Shown: positions 7,752-16,753 of the stretch, one piece after another
How the letters are laid out: every line of letters begins with the position of its first letter
How positions within the stretch are numbered: the first letter of the stretch is position 1
Made by a program: the position numbers and the translations under genes
Source of the DNA: Caulobacter sp. SLTY
GTDB taxonomy: Bacteria > Pseudomonadota > Alphaproteobacteria > Caulobacterales > Caulobacteraceae
Assembly (NCBI RefSeq): GCF_009905535.1
Contig: NZ_JAAALA010000005.1
Location: 1 to 64,000 of the forward strand
Length of the DNA stretch: 64,000 nucleotides
Reading direction: 5' to 3'
The notes under the pieces: model-generated
The model's input: the letters and a program-made list of their open reading frames with translations, nothing else
The model's database searches: none
Told to the model about the DNA's origin: nothing

Positions 7752-8642
7752 TCAGACGGGGCCGGTCAGGGCCTCGCTGTCGGTCCACAGGCGAGCGCAG
7801 GCCTCGTCATCCTGGGCCAGGGCCGAGGGCGGCACGCTCTCCAGACCCCTGCCACGCACAGCGATGTAATCGCCCCGGGCGCCAGCCCAGCGGGGGTCGA
7901 CCGCCAGTTGGGCCAGAAGCCGGCCGGAGTTGGCCGGCGTGCTGACCCGCTTGCCACGCACCACCAACGGCAGGACGAAGCGGAAGACCAGGGACAGGGG
8001 GAAGGGATAGTCCCGGGCCAGACCGGTGCCGGGGGTGAAGCCCGGGTCGAAGGCGGCCACCATCAGGTCCGGTCGCTCGCCCGCCAGGCGCCGCGCCAGT
8101 TCCCGCGCGGTCATGACGTTGCAGAGCTTGGACGTCGAGTAAGCGCGGCGGCCCGCCACGCCGGCTGACCGGTCGAGGTCCGGATCGGTCTCCGGGTGAG
8201 CCAGTCGGCGGGCGTCGGCGTGCCTGGGCGGGGGCATGCCGGTCTGCTCGGCGGGATCGTGGGTCCCGCTGGCGGTCAGGATGATGCGGCCATCTGGCGC
8301 CATGCGCGGCAGCAGCAGGCGAAGGAGAAGATGGTGAGCCAGGTGATTGGCGGCGAAGGTCAGCTCATAGCCCTGACGGCTGCGGCCTCCACTGACGTTC
8401 TGCAGCCCGGCGTTCAACAGCAGGACGTCGATCGGCGGCCCCTCCGCGATGCGGGCGGCGAAGGCGCGCACCTGATCGAGATCGGCCAGGTCGAGCGGCT
8501 TGAGATCGACCCGGCCGCTGAAGTCGGCGGGCGCCCTGTCCGGCCGGCGCGCTCCGATGGCCAACAGCGCCCTGTCCTTCAGCAGCCGCCTGGCGGCGAC
8601 CAGGCCGATGCCCGCCGTCCCGCCCGTCATCAAGATCCGCAT
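7752..8642 (-). CDS. short-chain dehydrogenase/reductase
   Basis: A 296-aa classical/extended SDR. The NAD(P)-binding loop TGGTAGIG is at residues 6-13, the structural NAG at 78-80, and the catalytic set Ser125 (LTASG), Tyr168 and Lys172 (YSTSK). The preference for NADP is suggested by ARR at 31-33. The sequence resembles the retinol-dehydrogenase/protochlorophyllide-reductase-like group; the substrate is unknown. It lies 48 bases downstream of a TetR regulator on the same strand, with an inverted repeat between them that is a candidate operator. I chose the ATG at 8642; nine extra upstream residues would overlap that repeat. Confidence 0.88.
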   Translation of the reverse strand: MRILMTGGTAGIGLVAARRLLKDRALLAIGARRPDRAPADFSGRVDLKPLDLADLDQVRAFAARIAEGPPIDVLLLNAGLQNVSGGRSRQGYELTFAANHLAHHLLLRLLLPRMAPDGRIILTASGTHDPAEQTGMPPPRHADARRLAHPETDPDLDRSAGVAGRRAYSTSKLCNVMTARELARRLAGERPDLMVAAFDPGFTPGTGLARDYPFPLSLVFRFVLPLVVRGKRVSTPANSGRLLAQLAVDPRWAGARGDYIAVRGRGLESVPPSALAQDDEACARLWTDSEALTGPV

Positions 8643-8655
8643 AGTCCGCTCCATA

Positions 8656-8671
8656 GGTTGGTCAACCAACC
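8656..8671. promoter_or_regulatory. candidate TetR operator
   Basis: GGTTGG-TCAA-CCAACC is a perfect 6-4-6 inverted repeat lying between the TetR gene and the SDR gene, 14 bases upstream of the SDR start. A position between regulator and target, with this dyad size, is usual for TetR-family sites. Binding is inferred, not shown. Confidence 0.5.
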
Positions 8672-8690
8672 AAATAAGGCGGCGCCGGTT

Positions 8691-9290
8691 TCAGGGCAAG
8701 GGGGCAAGCCAGCGCTGGGCCGCGTCCTCCAGGATCGCGCCGGCCGCGTCGAGCGGGAAGGCCGGGTCGTTCAGCCAGGCCAGCATCACGCCGTCGAACG
8801 CCGCCTTCAGCGTGGCGGCCAGCGCCTGGTCGCGGTCATTCGGGGTCGACCGGCCGGCGGCGGCGGCGAAGGTCAGGGCGGTTTCCTCGGTGGCGGCGGC
8901 GTTCAGGTCCCGCAGGACAGCGGCGAGGCCCGGGTGGGTCAAAGCCTGGGCGGCGAAGGCCAGGCGCACGCGAAAGAAGTCGGCGTCCGCCTCCACCCCG
9001 CTCCGGGCGTCGGCGAAGAAGGCGGCAAGCTGGCCGCCCGGCGGGGTGACGGCGCGCCGGCTGCGCACCCGCTCACGATAGGCCTCGAGCGAGCGGCGCA
9101 GGGCCGCCTCCAGAAGGGCGTCCTTGGTCGGGAAGTGGTAGTGCATCAGCCCCGGCGTGATCCCGGCTTCGGCGGCGATGGTCTTGACGCTCGCCGCCTC
9201 CAGACCCTCGCGGGCGACCACGGCAAAAGCCGCCTCGATCAGGCGCTCGCGAGTCGGATTGCGCTTGGCGGGGGTCGGTGCGGCGGTCAT
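8691..9290 (-). CDS. TetR-family transcriptional regulator
   Basis: A 199-aa regulator. Residues about 13-59 form the TetR helix-turn-helix (TRERLIEAAFAVVAREGLEAASVKTIAAEAGITPGLMHYHFPTKDALL, given here in outline: GITPGLMHYHF is the recognition helix). The C-terminal ligand domain is not matched to a subfamily. It precedes an SDR gene on the same strand and is divergent from an acyl-CoA ligase gene (95 bases apart). A palindrome in front of the SDR gene is the best candidate site; none of the same sequence is seen in front of the ligase. The start at 9290 (MTAAPTPAKRNPTRERL) suits the family. Confidence 0.9.
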   Translation of the reverse strand: MTAAPTPAKRNPTRERLIEAAFAVVAREGLEAASVKTIAAEAGITPGLMHYHFPTKDALLEAALRRSLEAYRERVRSRRAVTPPGGQLAAFFADARSGVEADADFFRVRLAFAAQALTHPGLAAVLRDLNAAATEETALTFAAAAGRSTPNDRDQALAATLKAAFDGVMLAWLNDPAFPLDAAGAILEDAAQRWLAPLP

Positions 9291-9385
9291 GCCCCACGAT
9301 GCCCCAAGCCGCCTTGGCGCAAAAGGCCGGCTCTGACGCAACGGCGCCCTTTACGGTGCGGCCGTCGCCGGGCGACCCTGGCGCC

Positions 9386-10936
9386 ATGACCGCCCCCCAA
9401 CCCCTCACGCCTTTTGAAGGCATGGACATCCGCAGCCTGATCGACGCCCGCGCCGCCTGGCGCGGCGACCACCCGTTCCTGGTCTGGGAGCCGTTCGAGG
9501 GCGAGGGGCGGACCTGGTCCTATTCGCAGTTCCGTGGGGCCGTGCGCCGACTGGCGGCGGGACTGCAGGCGCGGGGCGTCGGCGTCGGCGACCGGGTCAT
9601 CGTACATCTGGAGAACTGCCCGGAGTCGGTCATCGCCTGGCTGGGCTGCGCCTACGCCGGCGCCGTGCCGGTGACCACCAACACCAAGTCCAGCCTCGAC
9701 GAGGTGCGATACTTCGCCCAGCACAGCGGTGCGGTCGGGGCCATCACCCAGCCGATGCTGGCGACCCTCGTCCGCGAGGCCGCGCCGGACCTGGCCTGGA
9801 TCGTGGTCACAGATAACGACAGCGGCGATCCCGCCACCGCTGAAGGGTTCGAGCCCTTCGCCGCCCTGAACGCCGATCCCTCAGCACTGGCCGACCGGCC
9901 GCACGACCCTTGGGCCCACTTCGGCATCCAGTACACCTCCGGCACCACCGCCCGGCCCAAGGCGGTGCTGTGGACCCACGCCAACGCCCTCTGGGGAGGC
10001 AAGCTGTGCGCCGCCAACGAGGGGTTGGTCTCCTCCGACGTCCATCTGGTCTACCTGCCGCTGTTCCACACCAACGCCCAGGTCTACAGCGTCCTGGCCG
10101 CCTTCTGGGCCGGGGCCACGGCCGTGCTGATGCCCAAGTTCTCGGCCAGTCGCTTCTGGCCAGTCTCGCTCAAGCACGGCTGTACCTGGACCTCGATGGT
10201 CCCCTTCTGCCTGAAGGCCATCGCCGGCCAGCCGGTGCCGGCCCACAGCTACCGCAACTTCGGCAACGGCATCTGCGACCCGGCGACGGACAAGCTATTC
10301 GGGGTGAAGACGGTCGGCTGGTGGGGCATGACCGAGACCATGACCCACGGCACGGTCGGCTCCCCCACCATCCCCGACGCCCCGATGTCGATGGGCCGCC
10401 CCTCGCCCGCCTACGACATCCATGTGGTGGCTGAGGACGGCGCCCCGGTGAAACCCGGCGAGACCGGCGACCTCTTGGTCGGCGGCGTCCGAGGCGTGTC
10501 GCTGTTCCTGGAATACGCCTCCGATCCGGAGGCCACCGCCAAGGCCTTCACCCCGGACGGCCTGTTTGTCACCGGCGACCGGGTGCGGCTGGGCGAGGAC
10601 GGCTACCTCTACTTCGCCGACCGCTCCAAGGACATGCTCAAGGTCGGCGGCGAGAATGTCGCCGCCTCGGAGATCGAGCGGGTGATCGCCGGTGTGCCTG
10701 GTGTGGGGGAGGTGGCGGTGGTCGCCAAGCGCCACCCGATGCTCGACGAGGTCCCGGTTGCCTTCGTGATCGCCCCCGCTGGCACAGAGGGGCTCGAGGC
10801 GGCGATCCTGGCCGCCTGCACGGGTCAGCTGGCCAGCTTCAAACAACCGCACGAGGTCCGCTTCGTCGACAGCTTCCCGCGCGCCACCCTGGAGAAGGTG
10901 GCCAAAGCCGAGCTGCGCAAACTGCTGTTGGAATAG
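9386..10936 (+). CDS. AMP-dependent acyl-CoA synthetase/ligase
   Basis: A 516-aa member of the ANL superfamily, which makes acyl-CoA from a carboxylic acid, ATP and CoA. The phosphate-binding loop YTSGTTARPK is at 183-192 (usual form TSGTTG.PK, here with Ala), followed by the GWWGMTET adenine/acyl motif, TGDRVRLGEDGYLYFADRSKD with the hinge, and VGGENVAASEIE. The C-terminal catalytic Lys is probably Lys504 in ATLEKVAKAEL. It resembles the crotonobetaine/carnitine- and medium-chain acid-CoA ligases; the substrate cannot be set. It is divergent from the TetR gene. Confidence 0.9.
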   Translation: MTAPQPLTPFEGMDIRSLIDARAAWRGDHPFLVWEPFEGEGRTWSYSQFRGAVRRLAAGLQARGVGVGDRVIVHLENCPESVIAWLGCAYAGAVPVTTNTKSSLDEVRYFAQHSGAVGAITQPMLATLVREAAPDLAWIVVTDNDSGDPATAEGFEPFAALNADPSALADRPHDPWAHFGIQYTSGTTARPKAVLWTHANALWGGKLCAANEGLVSSDVHLVYLPLFHTNAQVYSVLAAFWAGATAVLMPKFSASRFWPVSLKHGCTWTSMVPFCLKAIAGQPVPAHSYRNFGNGICDPATDKLFGVKTVGWWGMTETMTHGTVGSPTIPDAPMSMGRPSPAYDIHVVAEDGAPVKPGETGDLLVGGVRGVSLFLEYASDPEATAKAFTPDGLFVTGDRVRLGEDGYLYFADRSKDMLKVGGENVAASEIERVIAGVPGVGEVAVVAKRHPMLDEVPVAFVIAPAGTEGLEAAILAACTGQLASFKQPHEVRFVDSFPRATLEKVAKAELRKLLLE

Positions 10937-11070
10937 GCCGGCGCGGGGGGACCGGTCGCGAACCAAAGGGGCGACCCGAAAGGGGAGTGAAGGGCGACCC
11001 AGCGCCCGTCCGCGGCCTCATCCTTCCTGCCCTGCGCCGGATGGCGCTTGGGCGGTCCTCCCCCCGCGGC

Positions 11071-11688
11071 CTATGGTGGCGTCAGGTTGGCGCCGCGATT
11101 GTTGAGCAGGGCCCGGGCCGCGCCGTCGATCTCCAGCCGCACCTGCCGATACAGGCTCAGCCAGCGCCAGATTTCCCAACCCAGCACACCCGCGCCGCCC
11201 ATCCACAGCAGCGTCCCAAACCAGCCGAGCCCATCCCGGGTGGTGAACAGCATCAGCACCAGCAGGGCGATCCAGGCGATCAGCCCGATCTTGATGAAAT
11301 GCGACAGGATCAGTTTCACGCGCTGCGGAAAGACCTGATGCTTGCCGCTGGTCAGGTTGACCAGCGCCATCGGATAACCCCGGCCGGTACGCTGTGGCCC
11401 GGCATAGACGACCGCGACGCTGTGGCCCTCGCGCACCCCGAAGTCGATGTCGGGAAATTCGGCGTCGAATTCCTCGCCGTCCGCCTGCTGAACGAACAGG
11501 CGCTGCAGGTGGGTGGAGGAGGTTGAGACCGTCGTGCGGGTGGTTGGGGCCACATAGTAGTTGCCACCCGATGTGCTGGTCGACGCGGTCGTGGATGTGG
11601 CGGTCCGGCCCTGGTTGCCGACCACCGTGCCGGTCTTGGTGAAGATGCCCAGCTCTTCGAAACGTCTGATCTTGCCGACCTTGCCCAT
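11071..11688 (-). CDS. hypothetical two-helix membrane protein
   Basis: A 205-aa protein. The first 60 residues are hydrophilic and Ser/Thr-rich (TSTTASTSTSGG), a short beta-like part follows (LFVQQADGEEFDAEFPDIDFGVREGHSVAVVYAG), then two membrane helices (about 127-147 and 153-172) and a short tail. The order suggests a cytoplasmic or surface-exposed sensor-like domain fixed in the inner membrane. I do not recognise the family. It lies head-to-head with the kinase gene at 11827, about 140 bases away. Confidence 0.65.
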   Translation of the reverse strand: MGKVGKIRRFEELGIFTKTGTVVGNQGRTATSTTASTSTSGGNYYVAPTTRTTVSTSSTHLQRLFVQQADGEEFDAEFPDIDFGVREGHSVAVVYAGPQRTGRGYPMALVNLTSGKHQVFPQRVKLILSHFIKIGLIAWIALLVLMLFTTRDGLGWFGTLLWMGGAGVLGWEIWRWLSLYRQVRLEIDGAARALLNNRGANLTPP

Positions 11689-11826
11689 GGCCCTTCGCCC
11701 TCCGCGCTGAACGGCGGCCGCCCGAACCGGATCGCCACCTTATGTCGGCAGGAAGACCGAACGCGGCTCTGCAAGTCTTGATGAGGTTCTCAAGAATTTC
11801 TAAAGCCGATGGCGATGGGGAGTGTC

Positions 11827-14541
11827 ATGCGTAACAGTAGCTCATCGCGCCGCCGCCGCCGGCGCTGGACCTTCGCCGGGGCCGAGTTCGACGAGGCCGG
11901 CTGGACCCTTCGGGTCGATGGCCGGCCGGTGGCCCTTGAGGGCAAGCCGCTCGAACTGCTGCATGAACTGCTGCTCCGCGCCGGCGAGGTGGTCACCAAG
12001 GACGAGCTGCTCGACGCGGTCTGGGCCGGCGTCTCGGTCGTCGAGGGCTCGCTGCCCACCGCCATCTCCAAGCTGCGCAAGGCCCTGGGCGGCGAGCATG
12101 GCGAGGTCATCGAGACCGTGCCGCGGGTCGGCTACCGCCTGACAGCGCCCGTTCGCATCGACAGCATCGACGCCCCGCTCAGCCCCCGCTTCAGCTTCAG
12201 TTCCGGCGACGGCGTCCCCGGGCGGGCGCAGTGGGTGCTGGATCGGCCTCTGGGGGATACCGGGGCCGACGATGTCTGGCTGGCCCGCCACGGCAAGACC
12301 GGCGAGCCACGCGTCTTCAAGTTCGCCGACGCCCCCGACCGGCTGCGGGCGCTCAAGCGCGAGGCGGCCCTGTCCCGGGTGCTTTTCGCCGGGCTCGGCC
12401 CCAAGGCGCCGCTGCCCGCCCTGCTGGAATGGAACTTCAACGCCTCGCCCTATTTCCTGGAGTACGCCTACGGCGGTCGCGACCTGCTGGCCTGGGCGGC
12501 GGACGCCGGCGGGTTGGCGGCCATTCCACTGGATCGGCGCCTGGCCGTGGCGGCCGACCTTTGCCGCGCCGTGGCCGACGTCCATGGCCTGGGCGTGCTG
12601 CACAAGGACCTCAAGCCCGCCAACATCCTGATCGGGGACGATGAGCGGGTCCGACTGGCCGATTTCGGCAGCGGCCGGCTGCTGGACGACGCGGTTCTCG
12701 AGAGCTTTCGGATCACCGACCCGGGGTCCCTGGACAGTGACCTGGGCAAGGACGAACCCCGCTCCGGCACCCGCGCCTACCGCGCGCCGGAACTGACCGG
12801 TGACGCCGCCCCGACGATCAAGAGTGACATCTATGCGCTCGGCCTGATCCTCTGCCAGCTGGCCGCTGGCGACTTCGACAAGACCCTGGCTCCCGGCTGG
12901 GAGGCGGCGGTCGCCGACCCGCTGCTGGCCGAGGACATCCGCTTGGCCGCCGAGGGAGATGCGGCCCGCCGGCTGGGCAGCGCCGGGGAACTGGCCGACC
13001 GCATCGCCAGGTTGGACGAGCGCCGCGCCGCTGCGGAAACCGCCGCCGCCCAGGCCGCCTTCCTGGCGCAGCAGACCCGCCTGGCTGAGCAACGGCGCCA
13101 GCGCCGCCCCTGGGTCCGCGCCGCCGCGGCCAGCCTGGCCATCGGCCTGGTCGCCTCGACTAGCTTGGCCATCTACGCCTGGGTCCAGCGCGACCGCGCC
13201 GTGGCGGCCCGCGCGCTGGCCGACACCGGCTACAGCTTCATCGCCGAAGACATCCTGGCCAGCCCAGACCCCACCAAATCCAGCGCCGAGGAGACGGTGC
13301 TGGAGGCCATCAAGCGGGCCAGCGGCAACATCGATCAGCGCTTCGCCGGCTCCCCCGCCATCGCCGCCCGGCTGCACCTGTCCGTCGCCCGCGCCTTCCA
13401 CCAGCGGGGCGACTTCGACACCGCCCGCGCAGAATACGCCCGCGCTGACCGGCTGTTCGCCCAGTCCGGCGAGGAGGACAGTGACGATGCGGCGCTCGGC
13501 CGGCTGAACCGCATCCATATGGAGGCGACCACAGGCCAGCCGGATCGAATAGCGGAGGCCGCCCGCCTGCTGGCGCAGGAACGCCAGCGGCTCGGCGAGC
13601 GCGGCGAGGCGGGCAGGGTCGGCTTCGCGCTCGCCCAGGCCGAGGGCGCCCAGGCCTACATGACCGACATCGAGGCGTCGGAGCGCGCCTTCGCCCGCGC
13701 CGTGCGGATCGGCGAGGCGCCGGCATCGGGCGTGTCGCCTGGCCAGCTGCTCAAGGCCAAGTCTTCGCGGGTCCTGACCCTGATGCGGCTCGGCCGGGCC
13801 AAGGAGGCCGAGCCTCTCGCCCGGGCGGTCATCACCCAGTCGGAGCAGGTCCGCGGAGCCGACCATCCCGACACCCTGGTCACCCGCCAGCACTGGCTGA
13901 ACAGCCTTTCCATGCTCGGCCGCCATGAGGAGGCCCTGAGCGCCAGCACCCCGCTGCTGACCGCCATGCAGGCCCGCTTCGGTCCGCAACACCGGTTCAC
14001 CCTGGCGCTGCGCTCGACCCGGTTCGAGAGCTACGCTGCCCTCGGCCGCCACGGCGAGGCGGCCCGCGAGGCGGAGCAGGTCTGGCGCGGCGCCTCGGCC
14101 CAGATCGGGCCGGCCTCGCACCAGGCCCTGGTCGGGCAGATCGACTACGCCTCCGCCCTCTGCCTGACCGAGCGGCGCGTGAAGGGAGCGGCCGTCGCCC
14201 AGGATGCGCTGGCGACGGGCATGCGGGCCTTCGGCGCCGACCACCCCCTGACCCATACCCTCCGCTACTTCACCGCCGAATGCCTGATCGCCAACCGCCG
14301 CCATCCAGAGGCCGGGGCGCTGTTGGGGGCCGTGGACCGCCGCAAGTTCGTCGAACTGACCGGCCGGCCCGAGTACGCCGCGATGGTCGATCTGGCGCTG
14401 GCGGAGGTCGCCCTGGCGCGGGGCGACCGGCCGGCGGCGGCGCGATCCTTGGCCGTGGCCGAGGCCGGTCTGAACGGGACGAAGGATCCAACCGCCAAGG
14501 CGCGGGCAGAGGCCGTGCGTCGGACGCTGGCGGCGCGGTAG
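11827..14541 (+). CDS. winged-helix DNA-binding / Ser-Thr kinase / TPR fusion protein
   Basis: A 904-aa protein. Residues about 12-100 form an OmpR/PhoB-type winged helix (LEGKPLELLHELLLRAGEVVTKDELLDAVW, ending ETVPRVGYRL). Residues about 135-405 are a protein kinase: HKDLKPANI at 259-267, DFG at 279-281, and APE-like RAPEL; the glycine loop (PLGDTGADDVWLARH) is degenerate and Lys in RVFKF is the likely ATP Lys. A membrane helix lies at about 431-453. The remainder is TPR-like (ARAFHQRGDFDTARAEYARA and later repeats). So a DNA-binding and kinase half is tied to a periplasmic repeat half. GGGGAG at 11817-11822 favours the ATG at 11827; an ATG at 11809 is in frame. Confidence 0.85.
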   Translation: MRNSSSSRRRRRRWTFAGAEFDEAGWTLRVDGRPVALEGKPLELLHELLLRAGEVVTKDELLDAVWAGVSVVEGSLPTAISKLRKALGGEHGEVIETVPRVGYRLTAPVRIDSIDAPLSPRFSFSSGDGVPGRAQWVLDRPLGDTGADDVWLARHGKTGEPRVFKFADAPDRLRALKREAALSRVLFAGLGPKAPLPALLEWNFNASPYFLEYAYGGRDLLAWAADAGGLAAIPLDRRLAVAADLCRAVADVHGLGVLHKDLKPANILIGDDERVRLADFGSGRLLDDAVLESFRITDPGSLDSDLGKDEPRSGTRAYRAPELTGDAAPTIKSDIYALGLILCQLAAGDFDKTLAPGWEAAVADPLLAEDIRLAAEGDAARRLGSAGELADRIARLDERRAAAETAAAQAAFLAQQTRLAEQRRQRRPWVRAAAASLAIGLVASTSLAIYAWVQRDRAVAARALADTGYSFIAEDILASPDPTKSSAEETVLEAIKRASGNIDQRFAGSPAIAARLHLSVARAFHQRGDFDTARAEYARADRLFAQSGEEDSDDAALGRLNRIHMEATTGQPDRIAEAARLLAQERQRLGERGEAGRVGFALAQAEGAQAYMTDIEASERAFARAVRIGEAPASGVSPGQLLKAKSSRVLTLMRLGRAKEAEPLARAVITQSEQVRGADHPDTLVTRQHWLNSLSMLGRHEEALSASTPLLTAMQARFGPQHRFTLALRSTRFESYAALGRHGEAAREAEQVWRGASAQIGPASHQALVGQIDYASALCLTERRVKGAAVAQDALATGMRAFGADHPLTHTLRYFTAECLIANRRHPEAGALLGAVDRRKFVELTGRPEYAAMVDLALAEVALARGDRPAAARSLAVAEAGLNGTKDPTAKARAEAVRRTLAAR

Positions 14542-14542
14542 G

Positions 14543-14755
14543 TCAGTCGAGACCGAACTGGGAGCTGTCCAGATCGACCAACACACCGCCGGCCATGCCG
14601 CCAAGGTCGTCGGGCCGAGCCAGCTCGATGCTGTAAAGCAGGCGGCCATCGGCTGCTCGTCGGATCGCCATGATGACGCCGGCTTCGCCCGCCCTCACGC
14701 CGGCGTCCGGAACATCGACCAGCACCGTGACGCCGTCGAGTTCCTGCGGCAGCAT
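14543..14755 (-). CDS. small protein coupled to lepA (DUF4926-like)
   Basis: A 70-aa acidic protein. The pattern DVPDAGVRAGEAGVIMAI...YSIELA resembles the small SH3-like DUF4926 fold, in which a Gly-rich turn is followed by a strand with ...VEF. Its ATG overlaps the stop of lepA by one base (TGATG), a strong sign of translational coupling. A function is not known. The alternative is a spurious small frame, but codon use and the exact overlap make it likely real. Confidence 0.55.
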   Translation of the reverse strand: MLPQELDGVTVLVDVPDAGVRAGEAGVIMAIRRAADGRLLYSIELARPDDLGGMAGGVLVDLDSSQFGLD

Positions 14756-16566
14756 CAGTTATCGTCCATCTTCAGCGCGGCGATGAACGCTTCCTGCGGG
14801 ATCTCGACCTTGCCGAACTGGCGCATGCGCTTCTTGCCGGCCTTCTGCTTGTCCAGCAGCTTGCGCTTGCGCGAGGCGTCCCCGCCGTAGCACTTGGCCG
14901 TCACGTCCTTGCGCAGGGCCCGCACGGTCTCCCGCGCGATGATCCGGCCGCCGATGGCCGCCTGGATCGGGATGACGAACATGTGCTGGGGGATCAGCTC
15001 CTTCATCTTCTCGACCATGCCCCGGCCGCGCTGCTCGGCGCGAGCCCGGTGGACCAGCATGGCCAGGGCGTCGACCGGCTCGGCGTTGACCAGGATCTGC
15101 ATCTTCACCAGGTCGCCGGCCCGGTAGCCCTCGATCTGGTAGTCGAAGCTGGCGTAGCCCTTGGAGATAGACTTCAGTCGGTCGTAGAAGTCGAACACCA
15201 CTTCGTTGAGCGGCAGGTCGTAGACCAGCATGGCCCGGCTGCCGACGTAGCTCAGCTCCCGCTGCTCCCCGCGCCGGTCCTGGCACAGCTTGATCACCCC
15301 GCCCAGGTACTCGTCGGGCGTCAGGATGGTGGCCTTGATCCAGGGCTCGCTGATCGTCTCGATCTTGGTTGGATCGGGCAGGTCGGCGGGGTTGTGCAGC
15401 TCGATCTCGCCGCCCCCGTGGGTCAGGGCGATCCTGTAGACCACGCTGGGCGCCGTCGCGATCAGGTCGAGGTCGAACTCGCGGCTCAGCCGTTCCTGGA
15501 TGATCTCCAGGTGCAGCAGCCCCAGGAACCCGCAGCGGAAGCCGAAGCCGAGGGCGGCGCTGGTCTCCATCTCGTAGCTGAAGCTGGCGTCGTTGAGGCG
15601 CAGCCGGCCGATGGCGGCGCGCAGATCCTCGAAGTCCGCGGCGTCCACCGGGAACAGGCCGCAGAACACCACCGGCTGCACTTCCTTGAACCCGGTCAGG
15701 GCGGCGGCGGTGGGCTTCTTCTCGTCGGTGATGGTGTCGCCGACGGCGGCGTCGGCCACCTCCTTGATCTGGGCGGTGAAGAACCCGACCTCGCCGGGAC
15801 CCAGGCTCTCGACCGGGGTGTTCTTGGGCAGGAAGACGCCGACCCGGTCGACCAGATGGCTGGCGCCGGCGTTCATCATCTTGATCCGCTGGCCGGCCTT
15901 CAGCGTGCCGTCGAAGATCCGCACCAGCACGATGACGCCCAGGTAGGCGTCGTACCAGGCATCGACCAGCAGCGCCTTCAGCGGCGCGTTCGGGTCGCCC
16001 TTGGGGGCAGGCAGGCGGGTGACGATCGCCTCGAGCACCTCGGTGATGCCGATGCCGGTCTTGGCCGAGCACTCGACCGCGTCGCTGGCGTCCAGCCCGA
16101 TGACGTCCTCGATCTGCGCCTTGACCCGCTCGGGCTCGGCGGCCGGCAGGTCGATCTTGTTGAGGACCGGCACGATCTCGTGGTTGTTGTCGATGGCCTG
16201 GTAGACGTTGGCCAGGGTCTGGGCCTCCACCCCCTGGCTGGCGTCGACCACCAGGATCGAGCCCTCGCAGGCGGCCAGGCTGCGGCTGACTTCGTAGGCG
16301 AAGTCGACGTGCCCGGGCGTGTCCATCAGGTTCAGGATGTAGGTCTCGCCATCCTTGGCCTTGTATTCCAGGCGGACGGTCTGGGCCTTGATGGTGATCC
16401 CGCGCTCCTTCTCGATCTCCATGTTATCGAGGACCTGCTCGGTCATTTCGCGCGCGGTCAGGCCGCCGGTCTGCTGGATCAGACGGTCGGAGAGGGTGCT
16501 CTTGCCGTGGTCGATGTGGGCCACGATGGAGAAGTTGCGGATCTTGTCGATGGGCGGGGTGGTCAT
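14755..16566 (-). CDS. lepA: elongation factor 4 (LepA)
   Basis: A 603-aa translational GTPase that acts on ribosomes with misplaced or stalled tRNAs. The P-loop AHIDHGKS is at 16-23, the switch-II DTPGH and the NKID specificity motif follow, and the C-terminal LepA-specific domain ends [22 protein letters not shown]. The length is as usual for LepA and the whole protein is colinear with the family. It is divergent from the RND adaptor gene and is followed with a one-base overlap by a small gene. Confidence 0.98.
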   Translation of the reverse strand: MTTPPIDKIRNFSIVAHIDHGKSTLSDRLIQQTGGLTAREMTEQVLDNMEIEKERGITIKAQTVRLEYKAKDGETYILNLMDTPGHVDFAYEVSRSLAACEGSILVVDASQGVEAQTLANVYQAIDNNHEIVPVLNKIDLPAAEPERVKAQIEDVIGLDASDAVECSAKTGIGITEVLEAIVTRLPAPKGDPNAPLKALLVDAWYDAYLGVIVLVRIFDGTLKAGQRIKMMNAGASHLVDRVGVFLPKNTPVESLGPGEVGFFTAQIKEVADAAVGDTITDEKKPTAAALTGFKEVQPVVFCGLFPVDAADFEDLRAAIGRLRLNDASFSYEMETSAALGFGFRCGFLGLLHLEIIQERLSREFDLDLIATAPSVVYRIALTHGGGEIELHNPADLPDPTKIETISEPWIKATILTPDEYLGGVIKLCQDRRGEQRELSYVGSRAMLVYDLPLNEVVFDFYDRLKSISKGYASFDYQIEGYRAGDLVKMQILVNAEPVDALAMLVHRARAEQRGRGMVEKMKELIPQHMFVIPIQAAIGGRIIARETVRALRKDVTAKCYGGDASRKRKLLDKQKAGKKRMRQFGKVEIPQEAFIAALKMDDN

Positions 16567-16753
16567 GGTGGGGCGCGTCTAGCACAAAACGCCGCGCGTG
16601 CGAGACCGCGCTTGTGGGGCAGGTTTTCCCGGCCCTGCTGTCGGATTGTCGCAACAGCCTGCGTCCTTGGACCATGAGTGGGGTCTTTCGCAGTTGCGAA
16701 AGCCCGACGAAGGCCTAGATACGCCCACGACTGCACAGACTGGGGAGTTCAAC

